Shown piece by piece: positions 1-11,044 of a stretch of 64,000 nt of DNA (its first letter is position 1; each line of letters starts with the position of its first letter). Both the position numbers and the translations under genes were made by a program. The stretch comes from Ridgeia piscesae (lineage: Eukaryota; Annelida; Polychaeta; Sabellida; Siboglinidae). Below the pieces are notes generated by a model that searched no databases, had not been told where the DNA came from, and saw nothing but the letters and a program-made list of their open reading frames with translations. The stretch is taken from NCBI GenBank assembly GCA_025642075.2, contig JAODUO010000528.1:1-64000 (forward strand). The letters are read 5' to 3'.

Positions 1-113
1 CCACACATTCCAGCCACTATGTGTCTGTGAGTAGTCATTACCACACATTCCAGCCACTACCTGTCAATGAGTAGTCATTACCACACATTCCAGCCACTAT
101 CTGTCTGTGAGTA
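1..113. repeat. 40-bp minisatellite, partial at window edge
   Basis: About 2.8 copies of a roughly 40-bp unit containing CATTCCAGCCACTAT followed by TGTGAGTA. The array runs off the left edge. Each unit contains a sequence that resembles a 5' splice site (GTGAGTA). It lies in what should be an intron of gene 1, upstream of the exon at 1060. Confidence 0.85.
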
Positions 114-479
114 TGTTAAAATTGGGGTGTGGCTTTAAATAAGGTAATTTGCCACACAAAAATCAGGTTAACGGATGGGTCGTCAATAGTAACAAATAGG
201 ACAGTATGGCAATGACAATATAATATCAAGGAAAAATTTAGGTTGCCATATCAGAACAATAACACATCTTATTATAAAAATTACACAATGACACATGATC
301 ATACATTACCAGGGTTTATCATCACCAGAGCTAACATCTTGTGTCCACTCCAATCAGCACTACAAGTTTAAACACCGTCAAAATCACTGGTATGACTTTC
401 ATCCGTGACATTTAGCTCACTGATTTGTCAATAGTAATGTGAAAAATTTACCAAAGAAAAAAGCCAGTTGTATCAATAA
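114..479. other. Intronic sequence with no recognised element
   Basis: Unique-looking AT-rich DNA between two tandem arrays. I see no exon-like open stretch with splice sites and no clear repeat. Confidence 0.5.
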
Positions 480-1010
480 CACATTGTATTACAAATGACA
501 CTGACATTCTGTGAAGCCATCTCTGGCCATTTTTCTTATGTAATCATATTACAAATGACAGTCACTCTGTGTAGCCATCTGTAGCAAGTTGTCTTATGTA
601 ATCATATTACAAATGACACTGTCACTCTGTGTAGCCATCTCTAGCCAGTTGTCTTATGTAATCATATTACAAATGACACTGTCACTCTGTGTAGCCATCT
701 CTAGCCAGTTGTCTTATGTAATCATATTACAAATGACAGTCACTCTGTGTAGCCATCTGTAGCAAGTTGTCTTATGTAATCATATTACAAATGACACTGT
801 CACTCTGTGTAGCAATCTCTAGCCAGTTGTCTTATGTAATCATATTACAAATGACAGTCACTCTGTGTAGCCATCTCTAGCCAGTTGTCTTATATAATCA
901 TATTACAAATGACACTGACATTCTGTGTAGCCATCTCTAGCCAGTTGTCTTATGTAATCATATTACAAATGACACTGACATTCTGTGTAGCCATCTGCTA
1001 GTCAGGTGAT
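480..1010. repeat. Minisatellite, about 60-bp unit
   Basis: Roughly 8-9 copies of a 58-62-bp unit built around CATATTACAAATGACA, CTCTGTGTAGCCATCT and AGCCAGTTGTCTTATG. It ends about 50 bp before the splice acceptor of the gene 1 exon at 1060, so it is intronic. Confidence 0.9.
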
Positions 1011-1059
1011 TGCATGTCCAACTTGCAGGTAGTCAATATGTCACCTGTGTCTGTTGTAG

Positions 1060-1190
1060 GTCAAATGAGGCATATGACCTGCGGAAGAGCCACAAGAAGA
1101 GCGAGATGAGTCTGGTGTCATCTGACTCTTCCCTGGCCAGTCCTCCTCCCCTTTCCACTGGCTGTCCTGAACTACCTCTCAACAGCGCAC
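1060..1190 (+). CDS. Penultimate exon of an unrecognised serine-rich protein
   Basis: This internal exon is bounded by an acceptor (CTGTTGTAG, AG at 1058-1059) and a strong donor (GTAAGT at 1191). It begins with the third base of a codon and ends with the first base of one. It reads SNEAYDLRKSHKKSEM, then a Ser/Pro-rich stretch ending PLNSA. The phase joins exactly to the exon at 1733, creating a Gln codon across the junction. I do not recognise the family. The composition (Lys-rich start, then SSDSSLASPPP) suggests a disordered tail or linker of a larger protein whose domains lie left of the window. Confidence 0.7.
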
Positions 1191-1732
1191 GTAAGTCTCT
1201 GCAACATGTCATCTCTGACCATGTAGCCAATTAGCTATGGGTGCCATTATCATAAAATATTTTCACAGAATTATTAAAGGATACACCGACAAAGTCATTG
1301 AATAATGCTGTATGTTTGTTAATGTGTGGCAAAGGTTCACTAGTGCCAGTGTGAACGCATTCCCAGATGTTGTATCTAGGTAAAGGTGTTTCTTCCTCAG
1401 TTGATTTCGTTGAATAAGCAAGCAGAATCTGTAAACACTGACACAAAATAATGTAAAACATTATTAAATTCAACCTGTACCTAACTAACTTCTGGGAAAG
1501 ACAATGTCAATATAACAGCATTTAGAAGCTGATAGGCCACCTAGATCATAGACGTTCACTCCAACTGTTAATAGTTGTCCTAAAATGGTTCTGCAAAATT
1601 ATTCAGGACTTGAAACATGGCTGCTATATACGTATACTTGAACTGACATTGCAATAAATGTGATCATGTTTTATGATGCATCAGGTTCCGTGTGTTCATA
1701 ATAGTTATATCCCTTTTGTTGTTGGTTTCCAG

Positions 1733-3405
1733 AGTCATCCATTGAGAACCAAGAATACATCAGTTTCTCTGCCAAGAGGGACACATCCAGTGTTAGTAGT
1801 GTTGCGTCATCACTGTCAAGAAGCGACTCATATGTGAGCATACAAGAGATGTTATGTCAACACTCACGTCGATGTAGCACGGGGGAGTTGACTATGACAT
1901 TTCGGACATCACGGCAGTCAGGGCGAAGACAGAGTGAGTCAATGCTGGCCTTTAAGGTGTGTCCAGAGACAAGAGACATACTTGAGCCAGCCAGACCAGC
2001 ATCCAGCAAGAGACTGACCAAGTGTTTGACCACAACACGGAGCAATACATGCAGCACAATACAGGTCAAGGAAGGCATGATACAGAAGAATAAGAGCGAC
2101 ACTCCACTGAAACGTACATGCGACACAACACAGACCAGTAAGAGTGACATGTCAGTGACAGTGTTGAAGAGAGATGACATCACCAGGAGCAGGGTTGCCA
2201 GGAGTCAGATTGAGGAGTGGAAGGAGAAGGCAGTGCTGGAGAAAGAGAGACAGAGGCGAGAGCTGGATGAGTTAGTGGACAGTCTGCCGATACCAGTGCG
2301 GCCAGGCCGGCACAACACCCTTGGTGCAGGCTCATGTCCATTCAGCCAGATGGTCAAGAGTGATGACGCCAGTAATGTATTCAGGAAGTCAGACCACAGC
2401 GGCCATGTGAACAGTCACAATAATGAACCCTGTCGTCCACCTGATGTTGACCAGGATGCAACTGTGTGTCCAGGCAGTGGGTTCAAGAGTGGCCACTGTA
2501 AGTCGACTCACAGGGCTAGAGTGGGTAACTCCCTCGTGCATGCAGTCACCAGGGCCATCCAGAGTCCCAGCAGGGATGACTGTTGGAACAGTGTGATGTG
2601 TGCCAATAGCTCCGGCCCGAGTTCACAGGAGGTGTCCAGTGATGAAGACATTCCTCCTCTCGTTCACCACAGGCACACCACCTACACATCACCTCTCACT
2701 GGCCAGTACGCATGGTCCTCCAGCAAAGGCAGTGCAATCACTTCTGAGCCAAGAACACAAATAACAAATGGCATCAGTGTCTCACCAACTGTTCCACATG
2801 ACACTGGTGACACGTGTAATGACACAGGCAGTCAAAAATTAAGTGACACAAACCAAGTCTCTGTCAATGACAACATACAACATTCCAATGACTTTGGCTT
2901 CTCCCCCAGGTCTCTCAAAGTAGGCATGGTTGGATGTCCAGTCATCCGTGGCATCTGTCACTCACATACCAACAGTGCATGGACTCCACAGACGTCCTGC
3001 ACCGATATCTTGACCAATCTTGACCGCAATGGCTCCTGCATGCGGCCATACCTCAGGACTCGCTCCAATACCATTTCGACAGCACACAGCCATGCAACGT
3101 CTCGCAGCAGTTGTGAATGTCTACTCCAGCGTAGACATAGTGCCTCAGGCAAGCTGAGTCAGTGCTGTAGTGACAGCAGACAGCCACTAGGGAGTAGAAG
3201 CTTCTCAGAGTCAGAGGCTGACCTCATGAGTTTCTCCTCCGTCTCAGACATTCACACTTGTGGCAAGACAGTCGATGGAAACTTGGACATGGTCAACAGG
3301 AACTTACTGGATATGTCCTTGCCCGAATTACATTATAAGAGTCTACTGGACACGGACTTAAAAACGAACTCACCAACTCGCACAAGTGCCCCAAGTGTGG
3401 CCTAG
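1733..3405 (+). CDS. Terminal exon of an unrecognised serine-rich protein
   Basis: A long last exon starts after the acceptor TTGGTTTCCAG and stays open to TAG at 3403-3405, giving about 557 residues. The first residues after the junction are QSSIENQEYISFSAKRD, so the true start is upstream and the GTG or ATG codons around 1834 are not initiators. The protein is low complexity, rich in Ser, Thr, Arg, Asp and Cys, with no recognisable domain. The only structured-looking part is a charged helix around 2200-2290 (QIEEWKEKAVLEKERQRREL), a possible short coiled coil. It ends in RTSAPSVA, at best a weak class I PDZ ligand because the last residue is Ala. No transmembrane segment is visible. The extreme 3' end is the first copy of a 52-bp tandem repeat that continues into the 3'UTR. 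Function is unknown. Confidence 0.75.
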
Positions 3406-3640
3406 CACAACTTAAGGTCAAACACATTTCACATCAGTGCTGTGTGTGGCCTAGCATGACTTGAGGACAAACATACCTCCTCACACCAATGCCAGATGTA
3501 GCCTAGCACAACTTGTGGACAATCACACATCTTCACGTCAGTGCCATGTGTGGCCTAGCATGACTTGAGGACAAACTCACCTCTTCACGTCACTGCCAAA
3601 TGTAGCCTAGCATGACTTGAGGACAAACTTGTCACTAATC
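3360..3640 (+). repeat. Five-copy 49-52-bp minisatellite spanning the stop codon and 3'UTR
   Basis: The motif (T)GTRGCCTAGCAYRACTT recurs with TAG at 3403, 3452, 3504, 3556 and 3608. The first copy is the real end of the gene 1 coding sequence: GAACTCACC...AAGTGTGGCCTAGCACAACTT. Later copies, such as the one beginning AAACTCACCTCTTCACG, align along the whole unit. Confidence 0.9.
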
Positions 3641-3761
3641 AAAAGCACAAATCTTCCACTGCATTCGTAACTGTATATGTACAGATCTGTGAAATGTGTG
3701 TATATTGACTGAAATTGACATACTGACTTGCACGGGTACTTTTTTGTGTGCTATATTATGT

Positions 3762-3767
3762 AATAAA
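3762..3767 (+). terminator. Polyadenylation signal of gene 1
   Basis: AATAAA lies about 360 bp after the stop codon, after the 3'UTR minisatellite and in T-rich surroundings. It is the first canonical signal downstream of the stop. A further AATAAA near 4725 is a possible alternative. Confidence 0.55.
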
Positions 3768-3789
3768 GTTATTGTAATGTATAATGCCA

Positions 3790-5612
3790 AAGACACCATT
3801 ATGATACATACCATGAAGGATGAGTTGCTGCACAAATACAGTATTGAATTCTACAGGGTGAAACATGTACTACTTACTCTTCAGTATTTTAATATAAAGT
3901 CATGGATGGGCTCCAAATTAAGTGCCTTAGTCATTGTTAATGTGACATATATGCATGTTTATTTAATGTCTGTATGACTGCAGAAAAATCTTATATTTTA
4001 ACTGGGTATTTCAGACTGTTACTACTGGATGTGTCACTTTCTCTGAATATGTATGGATGATGTAAGAATATTTATTATTTTTCTCGCTGTAAAAGTAATG
4101 TTGGCAATTTGAATTGAAGCCTTACACATCTTTCACAAACAATACTTAATGTTATACAACACACTAAGCGTTTTGGTAAAATTAGTTTCCACCTACACAT
4201 TTCAGCTGTAATAGTCTTGTGGCAAATGCCAATCACACAACTGCACAAACATTCTTGTTTCCTCACTGTAGTCCACAACAATCAACATTCCTTGAGCCAC
4301 AGAGAGATGCACACACTGGCTATGACTGGATCAACATCCATGTACACAATTAAACCACCACTTTGTTTGTCAGCCCTCACTTGACCAGGTTCTTAAAGGA
4401 TTTGTTTCGTTGACAGCAGGTGACCAGGAGGCCCAGTGCAGGAAGTTACTTGGCTACGTGCTCTTGAACACTCCACACAAATTAATATTGCAACTGTCAA
4501 ACGTTACCCACTGTATTCTTGAGAACAGATACCATGTTTAAAAAGTAAAAAACAATTCTTTTGCACATGTTATATCTGCAGTTTTGCACATGTCATAGCA
4601 TTGTTGCACTGTAAACAACTACAAATGCTTATCTGCTACCATTTATTGATTATTCTAATTCCAGAATTAGAGCCTATTTAATTAAAATACCTTACATTGT
4701 AGACATTTTTACAAATATTATTACCAATAAAATATAAATTATTCCCATAATGTAACAACATTTTATTTGTCAAGATGGTGGAAACACAACAGAAAATATT
4801 TATTTCAAATTTCTTGTTGAATATGCTCTGAAACTGATAATACAAAGTTAGACCTGCTCACTGCATAAATGATAAGGTTACCTAGAAGTGGCTAGAAGGA
4901 TGTAACCCTTGATGAAGGTGATTTGTGAAGCCCATGAGGAGAATTCACAACTGTGATGAATAAATTCATAAATTCTAATTGTTGATGAATAAACATATCT
5001 GACAAGGTACACATGTATGAGTCGATGTCTTCACAACCCTTTACTTCATTAGTGACAAGTTCACATCTCTAAAATGCATTAGAATTGTAATTATAAATAT
5101 AACATTACACTGTTCTTTACATTATTGAATTAGTATGTCATGGCATGATCTGATCCAGCACTTGTTCGTCACAGGGAACTATAAAAGAAGTCACTGCATG
5201 GTTTCTTGATAGTTGACATATTCTAGAATGTCATTAACTACGTTGTAGTCAACTATGCAACTCCTGGCACAATTCAGTTTAGGTTTCGCTTATGACTAAC
5301 AAACAACAACAGTTATGTTGCTAGTCATGAATCAGGCAATTCAGATGCCAATGCAGTCACATCCAGTTTCATGTAACAATGTGGGACATAAAAGTATAAC
5401 TATTTTTCACATAATTTACAAACCAGATAAATGCAGATTTCACATACTTTGATTTTTATGCAGCCAAACCATGCTTAAAACAAATGTTTAAGTTATAACA
5501 TTCCCATAGTTCAGGCATACACTGGTGTCTAGTTACCACACTGAGCCTTCTTAAAAGTAGTACATTTGTGACTATTATTTCCCTTTTGTTGAAAAAAAAT
5601 AAAACTGAGTGT
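3790..5612. other. Intergenic region between two convergent genes
   Basis: AT-rich DNA between gene 1 (plus) and the glutaredoxin gene (minus). The 3'UTR of the glutaredoxin gene must occupy the right part. No ORF of substance, RNA gene or clear transposon is seen. Minus-strand AATAAA candidates lie near 4764 and 4799. Confidence 0.5.
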
Positions 5613-5720
5613 TTAAAATGTGCAACGGTCAAGCAGTGGAAGTAGTAAGCCCTGTTTTTGCAATTGTCTTGTTTCAGTGCCACCTCCGATACACGTTCCA
5701 TTGATGAATACCCGCGGAAC
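5613..5720 (-). CDS. GLRX2: Glutaredoxin exon 2
   Basis: Exon 2 encodes residues 90-124 and the stop. The acceptor on the minus strand is TGTGTGTTTTAG, directly before GTTCCGCGGGTATTC. The product VPRVFINGTCIGGGTET then a Leu-rich end (LLPLLDRCTF) matches the C-terminal third of glutaredoxins. Phase 0 agrees with exon 1. Confidence 0.88.
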   Translation of the reverse strand, partial: VPRVFINGTCIGGGTETRQLQKQGLLLPLLDRCTF

Positions 5721-8700
5721 CTAAAACACACAAGGACATGACTGGAGGAACATGGAACAGGAGACTGATCAAGTATTGGTCTTCCATCAGAACATCCGTG
5801 TAACCTGGAACAAGAGTCTGAGCAAGCATTGGTCTTCCATCAGAACACCTGTGGAACCTGGAACAAAAGAATGAGCAAGTGTTGGTCTTCCATAAGAACA
5901 CCCGTGTAACCTGGAACAAGAGACTGAGCAAGCATTGGTCTTCCATCAGAACACCTGTGGAACCTGGAACAAAAGAATGAGCAAGTGTTGGTCTTCCATA
6001 AGAACACCCGTGTAACCTGGAACAAGAGACTGAGCAAGCATTGGTCTTCCATCAGAACACCTGTGGAACCTGGAACAAAAGAATGAGCAAGTGTTGGTCT
6101 TCCATAAGAACATCCGTGTAACCTGGAACAAGAGACTGAGCAAGCATTGGTCTTCCATCAGAACACCTGTGGAACCTGGAACAAAAGAATGAGCAAGTGT
6201 TGGTCTTCCATAAGAACACCCGTGTAACCTGGAACAAGAGACTGAGCAAGCATTGGTCTTCCATCAGAACACCTGTGGAACCTGGAAGAAATGACTGAGC
6301 AAGTGTTGGTTTTCCATCAGAACATCCGAGTAACCTGGAACAAGAGACTGAGCAAGCATTGGTCTTCCATCAGAACACCTGTGGAACCTGGAACAAAATA
6401 CTGAGCAAGTGTTGGTCTTCCATCAGAATACCCAAGGAACCAAACGAGTGTTGGTCTTCCATCAGAATACCCAAGGAACAAGCAAGTGTTGGTTTTCCAT
6501 CTGAATACCCAAGGAACCAAACGAGTGTTGGTCTTCCATCAGAATACCCAAGGAACCAAACGAGTGTTGGTCTTCCATCAGAATACCCAAGGAACAAGCA
6601 AGTGTTGGTTTTCCATCTGAATACCCAAGGAACCAAACGAGTGTTGGTGTTCCATCAGAATACCCAAGGAACAAGCAAGTGTTGGTTTTCCATCTGAATA
6701 CCCAAGGAACCAAACGAGTGTTGGTCTTCCATCAGAATACCCAAGGAACCAAACGAGAGTTGGTCTTCCATCAGAATACCCAAGGGACAAACAATTGTTG
6801 GTTTTCCATCAGAATACCCAAGGAACCAAACAAGTGTTGGTCTTCCATCAGAATATTCAAGGAACAAACGAGTGTTGGTCTTCCATCTGAATACCCAAGG
6901 AACCAAACAAGTGTTGGTCTTCCATCAGAATACCCAAGGAACAAACGAGTGTTGGTCTTCCATCAGAATACCCAAGGAACAAACGAGTGTTGGTCTTCCA
7001 TCAGAATACCCAAGGAACAAACGAGTGTTGGTCTTCCATCAGAATACCCAAGGAACAAACGAGTGTTGGTCTTCCATCAGAATACCCAAGGAACCAAACG
7101 AGTGTTGGTCTTCCATCAGAATACCCAAGGAACAAACGAGTGTTGGTCTTCCATCAGAATACCCAAGGAACCAAACGAGTGTTGGTCTTCCATCAGAATA
7201 CCCAAGGAACAAACAAGTGTTGGTTTCCATCAGAATACCCAAGGAACAAACGAGTGTTGGTCTTCCATCAGAATACCCACGGAACCAAACGAGTGTTGGT
7301 CTTCCATCAGAATACCCAAGGAACAAACGAGTGTTGGTCTTCCATCAGAATACCCAAGGAACAAACGAGTGTTGGTCTTCCATCAGAATACCCAAGGAAC
7401 CAAACGAGTGTTGGTCTTCCATCAGGATACCCAAGGAACAAACGAGTGTTGGTCTTCCATCAGAATACCCAAGGAACAAACGAGTGTTGGTCTTCCATCA
7501 GAATACCCAAGGAACCAAACGACTGTTGGTCTTCCATCAGAATACCCAAGGAACCAAACGACTGTTGGTTTCCATCAGAATACCCAAGGAACCCAACGAG
7601 TGTTGGTCTTCCATCAGAATACCCAAGGATCCAAACGAGTGTTGGTCTTCCATCAGAATACCCAAGGAACCAAACGAGTGTTGGTCTTCCACCAGAATAC
7701 CCAAGGAACCAAACGAGTGTTGGTCTTCCATCAGAATACCCAAGGAACAAACGAGTGTTGGTCTTCCATTAGAATACCCAAGGAACAAACGAGTGTTGGT
7801 CTTCCATCAGAATACCCAAGAACAAACGAGTGTTGGTTTTCCATCAGAATACCCAAGGAACAAACAAGTGTTGGTCTTCCATCAGAATACCCAAGGAACC
7901 AAACGAGTGTTGGTCTTCCATCAGAATACTCAAGGAACAAACGAGTGTTGGTCTTCCATCAGAATACCCAAGGAACAAATAAGTTGGTCTTCCGTCAGAA
8001 TACCCAAGGAAAAAACAAGTGTTGCTTTTCCATCTGAATACCCAAGGAAGCAAACGAGTGTTGGTCTTCCATCAGAATATCCAAGGAACAAACGAGTTGG
8101 TCTTCCATCAGAATACCCAAGGAACCAAACGAGTGTTGGTCTTCCATCAGAATACCCTAGGAACAAACCAGTGTTGGTCTTCCATCAGAATACCCAAGGA
8201 ACAAACGAGTGTTGGTCTTCCATCAGAATACCCAAGGAACAAACGAGTGTTGGTCTTCCATCAGAATACCCAAGGAACCAAACGAGTGTTGGTCTTCCAT
8301 CAGAATACTCAAGGAACAAACTAGTGTTGGTCTTCCATCTGAATACCCAAGGAACCAAACGAGTGTTAGTCTTCCCTCAGAATACCCAAGGAACCAAACG
8401 GGTGTTGGTCTTCCATCAGAATACTCAAGGAACAAACGAGTGTTGGTCTTCCATCAGAATACCCAAGGAACCAAACGAGTGTTGGTCTTCCATCAGAATA
8501 CCCAAGGAACCAAACGAGTGTTGGTCTTCCATCAGAATACCCAAGGAACAAACAAGTGTTGGTCTTCCATCAGAATACCCAAGGAACCAAACGAGTGTTG
8601 GTCTTCCATCAGAATACTCAAGGAACAAACGAGTGTTGGTCTTCCATCAGAATACCCAAGGAACCAAACGAGTGTTGGTCTTCCATCAGAATACCCAAGG

Positions 8701-9673
8701 AACAAACAAGTGTTGGTTTCCATCAGAATACCCAAGGAACAAACGAGTGTTGGTCTTCCATCAGAATACCCACGGAACCAAACGAGTGTTGGTCTTCCAT
8801 CAGAATACCCAAGGAACAAACGAGTGTTGGTCTTCCATCAGAATACCCAAGGAACAAACGAGTGTTGGTCTTCCATCAGAATACCCAAGGAACCAAACGA
8901 GTGTTGGTCTTCCATCAGAATACCCAAGGAACAAACGAGTGTTGGTCTTCCATCAGAATACCCAAGGAACAAACGAGTGTTGGTCTTCCATCAGAATACC
9001 CAAGGAACCAAACGACTGTTGGTCTTCCATCAGAATACCCAAGGAACCAAACGACTGTTGGTTTCCATCAGAATACCCAAGGAACCCAACGAGTGTTGGT
9101 CTTCCATCAGAATACCCAAGGATCCAAACGAGTGTTGGTCTTCCATCAGAATACCCAAGGAACCAAACGAGTGTTGGTCTTCCACCAGAATACCCATGGT
9201 GCCTGCAATAAGGAGGATGCTGAACAGAAACAAGAAACAAGCTTATTTTTCATAAGGATACCTGTGGAAAGAAAAACATTAATATGTAAAACTTTAATAA
9301 ATACTAGTACTAGATCTAGATATTAACACTTAAGATATTAATAATTGAGCTATTCATTCAAGCAGTATTACTTGGTATTAAATGACTGGAAGTAGATGTC
9401 CCTCACCGTGGCGGACCCCGTCATGCTGGCAAGAATCTTCTGCACATCCCGTCCATTCTCCAATTGGTTTAACTCGACGGCTGTGTAGGGGACCCCAAGG
9501 TTCTCAAAGACACGCTTTGCCATTTTACAATATGAACATGTTGTCTTTGAGAATATGACAACACAGTTACTCTGAATGAGGCCATCCACCATGCCATCGA
9601 GGTTAGTCATGGACGTCGAGCTGGAGGCGGAACTTGAACTGCCGTTACCCATCATCGAAACAGTTTCTCCCAT
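5613..9673 (-). CDS. GLRX2: Glutaredoxin 2-like protein (two coding exons, complete)
   Basis: Joining 9673..9407 to 5720..5613 on the minus strand gives 124 residues. Exon 1 starts MGETVSMMGNGSSSS, then a Ser-rich leader, then NCVVIFSKTTCSYC with the active-site CSYC at residues 46-49. It ends MTGSAT. Exon 2 starts VPRVFINGTCIGGG, giving the conserved TVP cis-proline loop and the glutathione-binding GG motif, and ends with a TAA stop. In the family this protein reduces glutathione mixed disulfides. The CSYC (not CPYC) form, as in human GLRX2, can coordinate an Fe-S cluster. The ATG at 9673 is preferred because the in-frame codon before it is TTG. Gly2 with Ser6 could allow N-myristoylation; no convincing mitochondrial presequence is seen. 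The 3.7 kb intron is almost wholly minisatellite derived from the exon-2 acceptor. Confidence 0.9.
5745..6410 (-). repeat. Minisatellite subfamily A in the glutaredoxin intron (acceptor-bearing units)
   Basis: Units of about 53 bp are arranged as 106-bp pairs. Read on the minus strand, each carries a pyrimidine-rich tract, CCAG, then GTTCCACAGGTGTTCTGATG, which mirrors the real exon-2 start GTTCCGCGGGTATTC. Translated, units read VPQVFLME against the true VPRVFING. This block lies next to the real exon 2. Confidence 0.92.
6411..9205 (-). repeat. Minisatellite subfamily B in the glutaredoxin intron
   Basis: About 70 copies of a 38-39-bp unit (plus strand CCCAAGGAAC[C]AAACGAG, then TGTTGGTCTTCCATCAGAAT). 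On the minus strand it reads GTTCCTTGGGTATTCTGATG, again the exon-2 edge, but the preceding AG is changed to TG. A block of about 550 bp (7140-7690) is repeated at 8632-9182, marked by the variant CCCACGGAACC at 7277 and 8769. Confidence 0.93.
9407..9673 (-). CDS. GLRX2: Glutaredoxin exon 1 (coding part)
   Basis: Exon 1 contains residues 1-89 and the whole CSYC active site. The donor on the minus strand is ACG followed by GTGAGG, so the reading frame that runs on into DIYFQSFNTK is intron, not protein. It ends in phase 0. Confidence 0.88.
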
Positions 9674-9751
9674 CAAAATAGTTCAGTTGTGCAGCACATT
9701 GGCAATTTGTTGCAGATGTTGTTTGGTGGTGATGTCAATACAACCTCATAT
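9674..9751 (-). other. Probable 5'UTR of the glutaredoxin gene with an upstream splice acceptor
   Basis: Upstream of the ATG on the minus strand, a polypyrimidine-poor but acceptable acceptor (GTGCATTTCAG) lies just before position 9751. This suggests that the 5'UTR is interrupted by an intron and that the first exon lies at higher coordinates, possibly beyond the 9.95-13.8 kb array. Not proven. Confidence 0.35.
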
Positions 9752-9949
9752 CTGAAATGCACATGCCATATTAAAATTACCTACCATTACAAATTACTCA
9801 CCATGTTATAGCTATAAATGCATTACATCAAAACAGTCACCATGACAACCCAATTTCCAAAGTGTATGCATCACATTCTTCATATTTGAAAACATCAATC
9901 AAATACATTTTACTCATGAAGGTAAGTTCTTATATAGGGCATTAGTATG

Positions 9950-11044
9950 CAGTCCTTAGACTCCTTAAAGCAACCTTTATACTTTACTCCCCAAGTACCC
10001 TTTATACTTTACTCCCCAGTGTCCTTTATACTTTGCTGCCCAGTGGCCTTTATACTGTACTCCCCACAGGTCTTTATACTGTACTCCCCAGTGTCCTTTA
10101 TGCTTTACTCCCCAGTGGTCTTGATACTTTACTCTGCAGTGTCCTTTATACTTTACTCCCCAGTGGCCTTTAGACTTTACTCCCCAGTGGCCTTTATACT
10201 TTACTCCCCAGTGTCCTTTCTACTTTGGTGGTCTTTAAACTATACTTGATATTTTACTCCCCGGTAGCATTATACTTTACTCCCCGGTGGTCTTTATACT
10301 TTACTCCCGAGTGTCCTTTATACTTTACTCCCTGATGTCCTTTATTCTTTACTCCCGAGTGTCCTTTATACTTTACTCCCCGGTGGTCTTTATACTTTAC
10401 TCCCGAGTGTCCTTTATACTTTACTCCCTGATGTCCTTTATTCTTTACTCCCGAGTGTCCTTTATACTTTACTCCCCGGTGGTCTTTATACTTTACTCCC
10501 GAGTGTCCTTTATACTTTACTCCCTGATGTCCTTTATTCTTTACTCCCGAGTGTCCTTTATACTTTACTCCCCGGTGGTCTTTATACAATACTCCAGTGT
10601 CTTTTATACTTTACTCCCTGGTGTCCTTTATACTATACTCCCCGGTGTCCTTTATACTTTACTCCCCGGTGGCCTTTATACTATACTCCCCAGTGGTATT
10701 TATATTATACTCAGTAGTGTCCTTTATACTTTACTCCCCTGTGTCCTTTATACTTTACTCCCTGGTGTCCTTTATACTATACTCCCCGGTGGCCTTTATA
10801 CTTCACTCCCCAGTGGACTTTATACTTTACTCCCTGGTGCTCTTTATACTATACTCCCCAGTGTCCTTTATACTTTACTCCCCAGTGGACTTTATACTAT
10901 ACTTTACTCCCCGGTGGTCTTTATACTATACTTCCCAGTGGCCTTTATACTTTACTCCCCAGTGGACTTTATACTATACTTTACTCCCCGGTGGTCTTTA
11001 TACTATACTTCCCAGTGGCCTTTATACTTTACTCCCCAGTGGCC
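9950..11044. repeat. 24-bp-unit minisatellite, left block
   Basis: Tandem copies of CCTTTATACTTTACTCCCC plus AGTGT/AGTGG/GGTGG. A 96-bp higher-order unit of four monomers repeats about three times at 10287-10589. The array is interrupted at 11044 by an inserted element and resumes at 11644. Confidence 0.93.

Noticed and set aside
480..1059. Idea that the 60-bp array is seeded on the acceptor of the exon at 1060
   Set aside because: Only a loose TCTGTGTAG-like match; the exon sequence itself is not in the unit.
6359..9326. Long plus-strand open frames (up to 779 codons) of VGLPSEYPRNQTS-type repeats
   Set aside because: They lie in the glutaredoxin intron minisatellite. Open frames occur in several frames at once because the unit has no stops; no start context or splice logic.
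9368..9406. Continuation of glutaredoxin exon 1 into RDIYFQSFNTK
   Set aside because: The frame passes a GTGAGG donor; splicing restores the conserved TVPRVF motif from exon 2.
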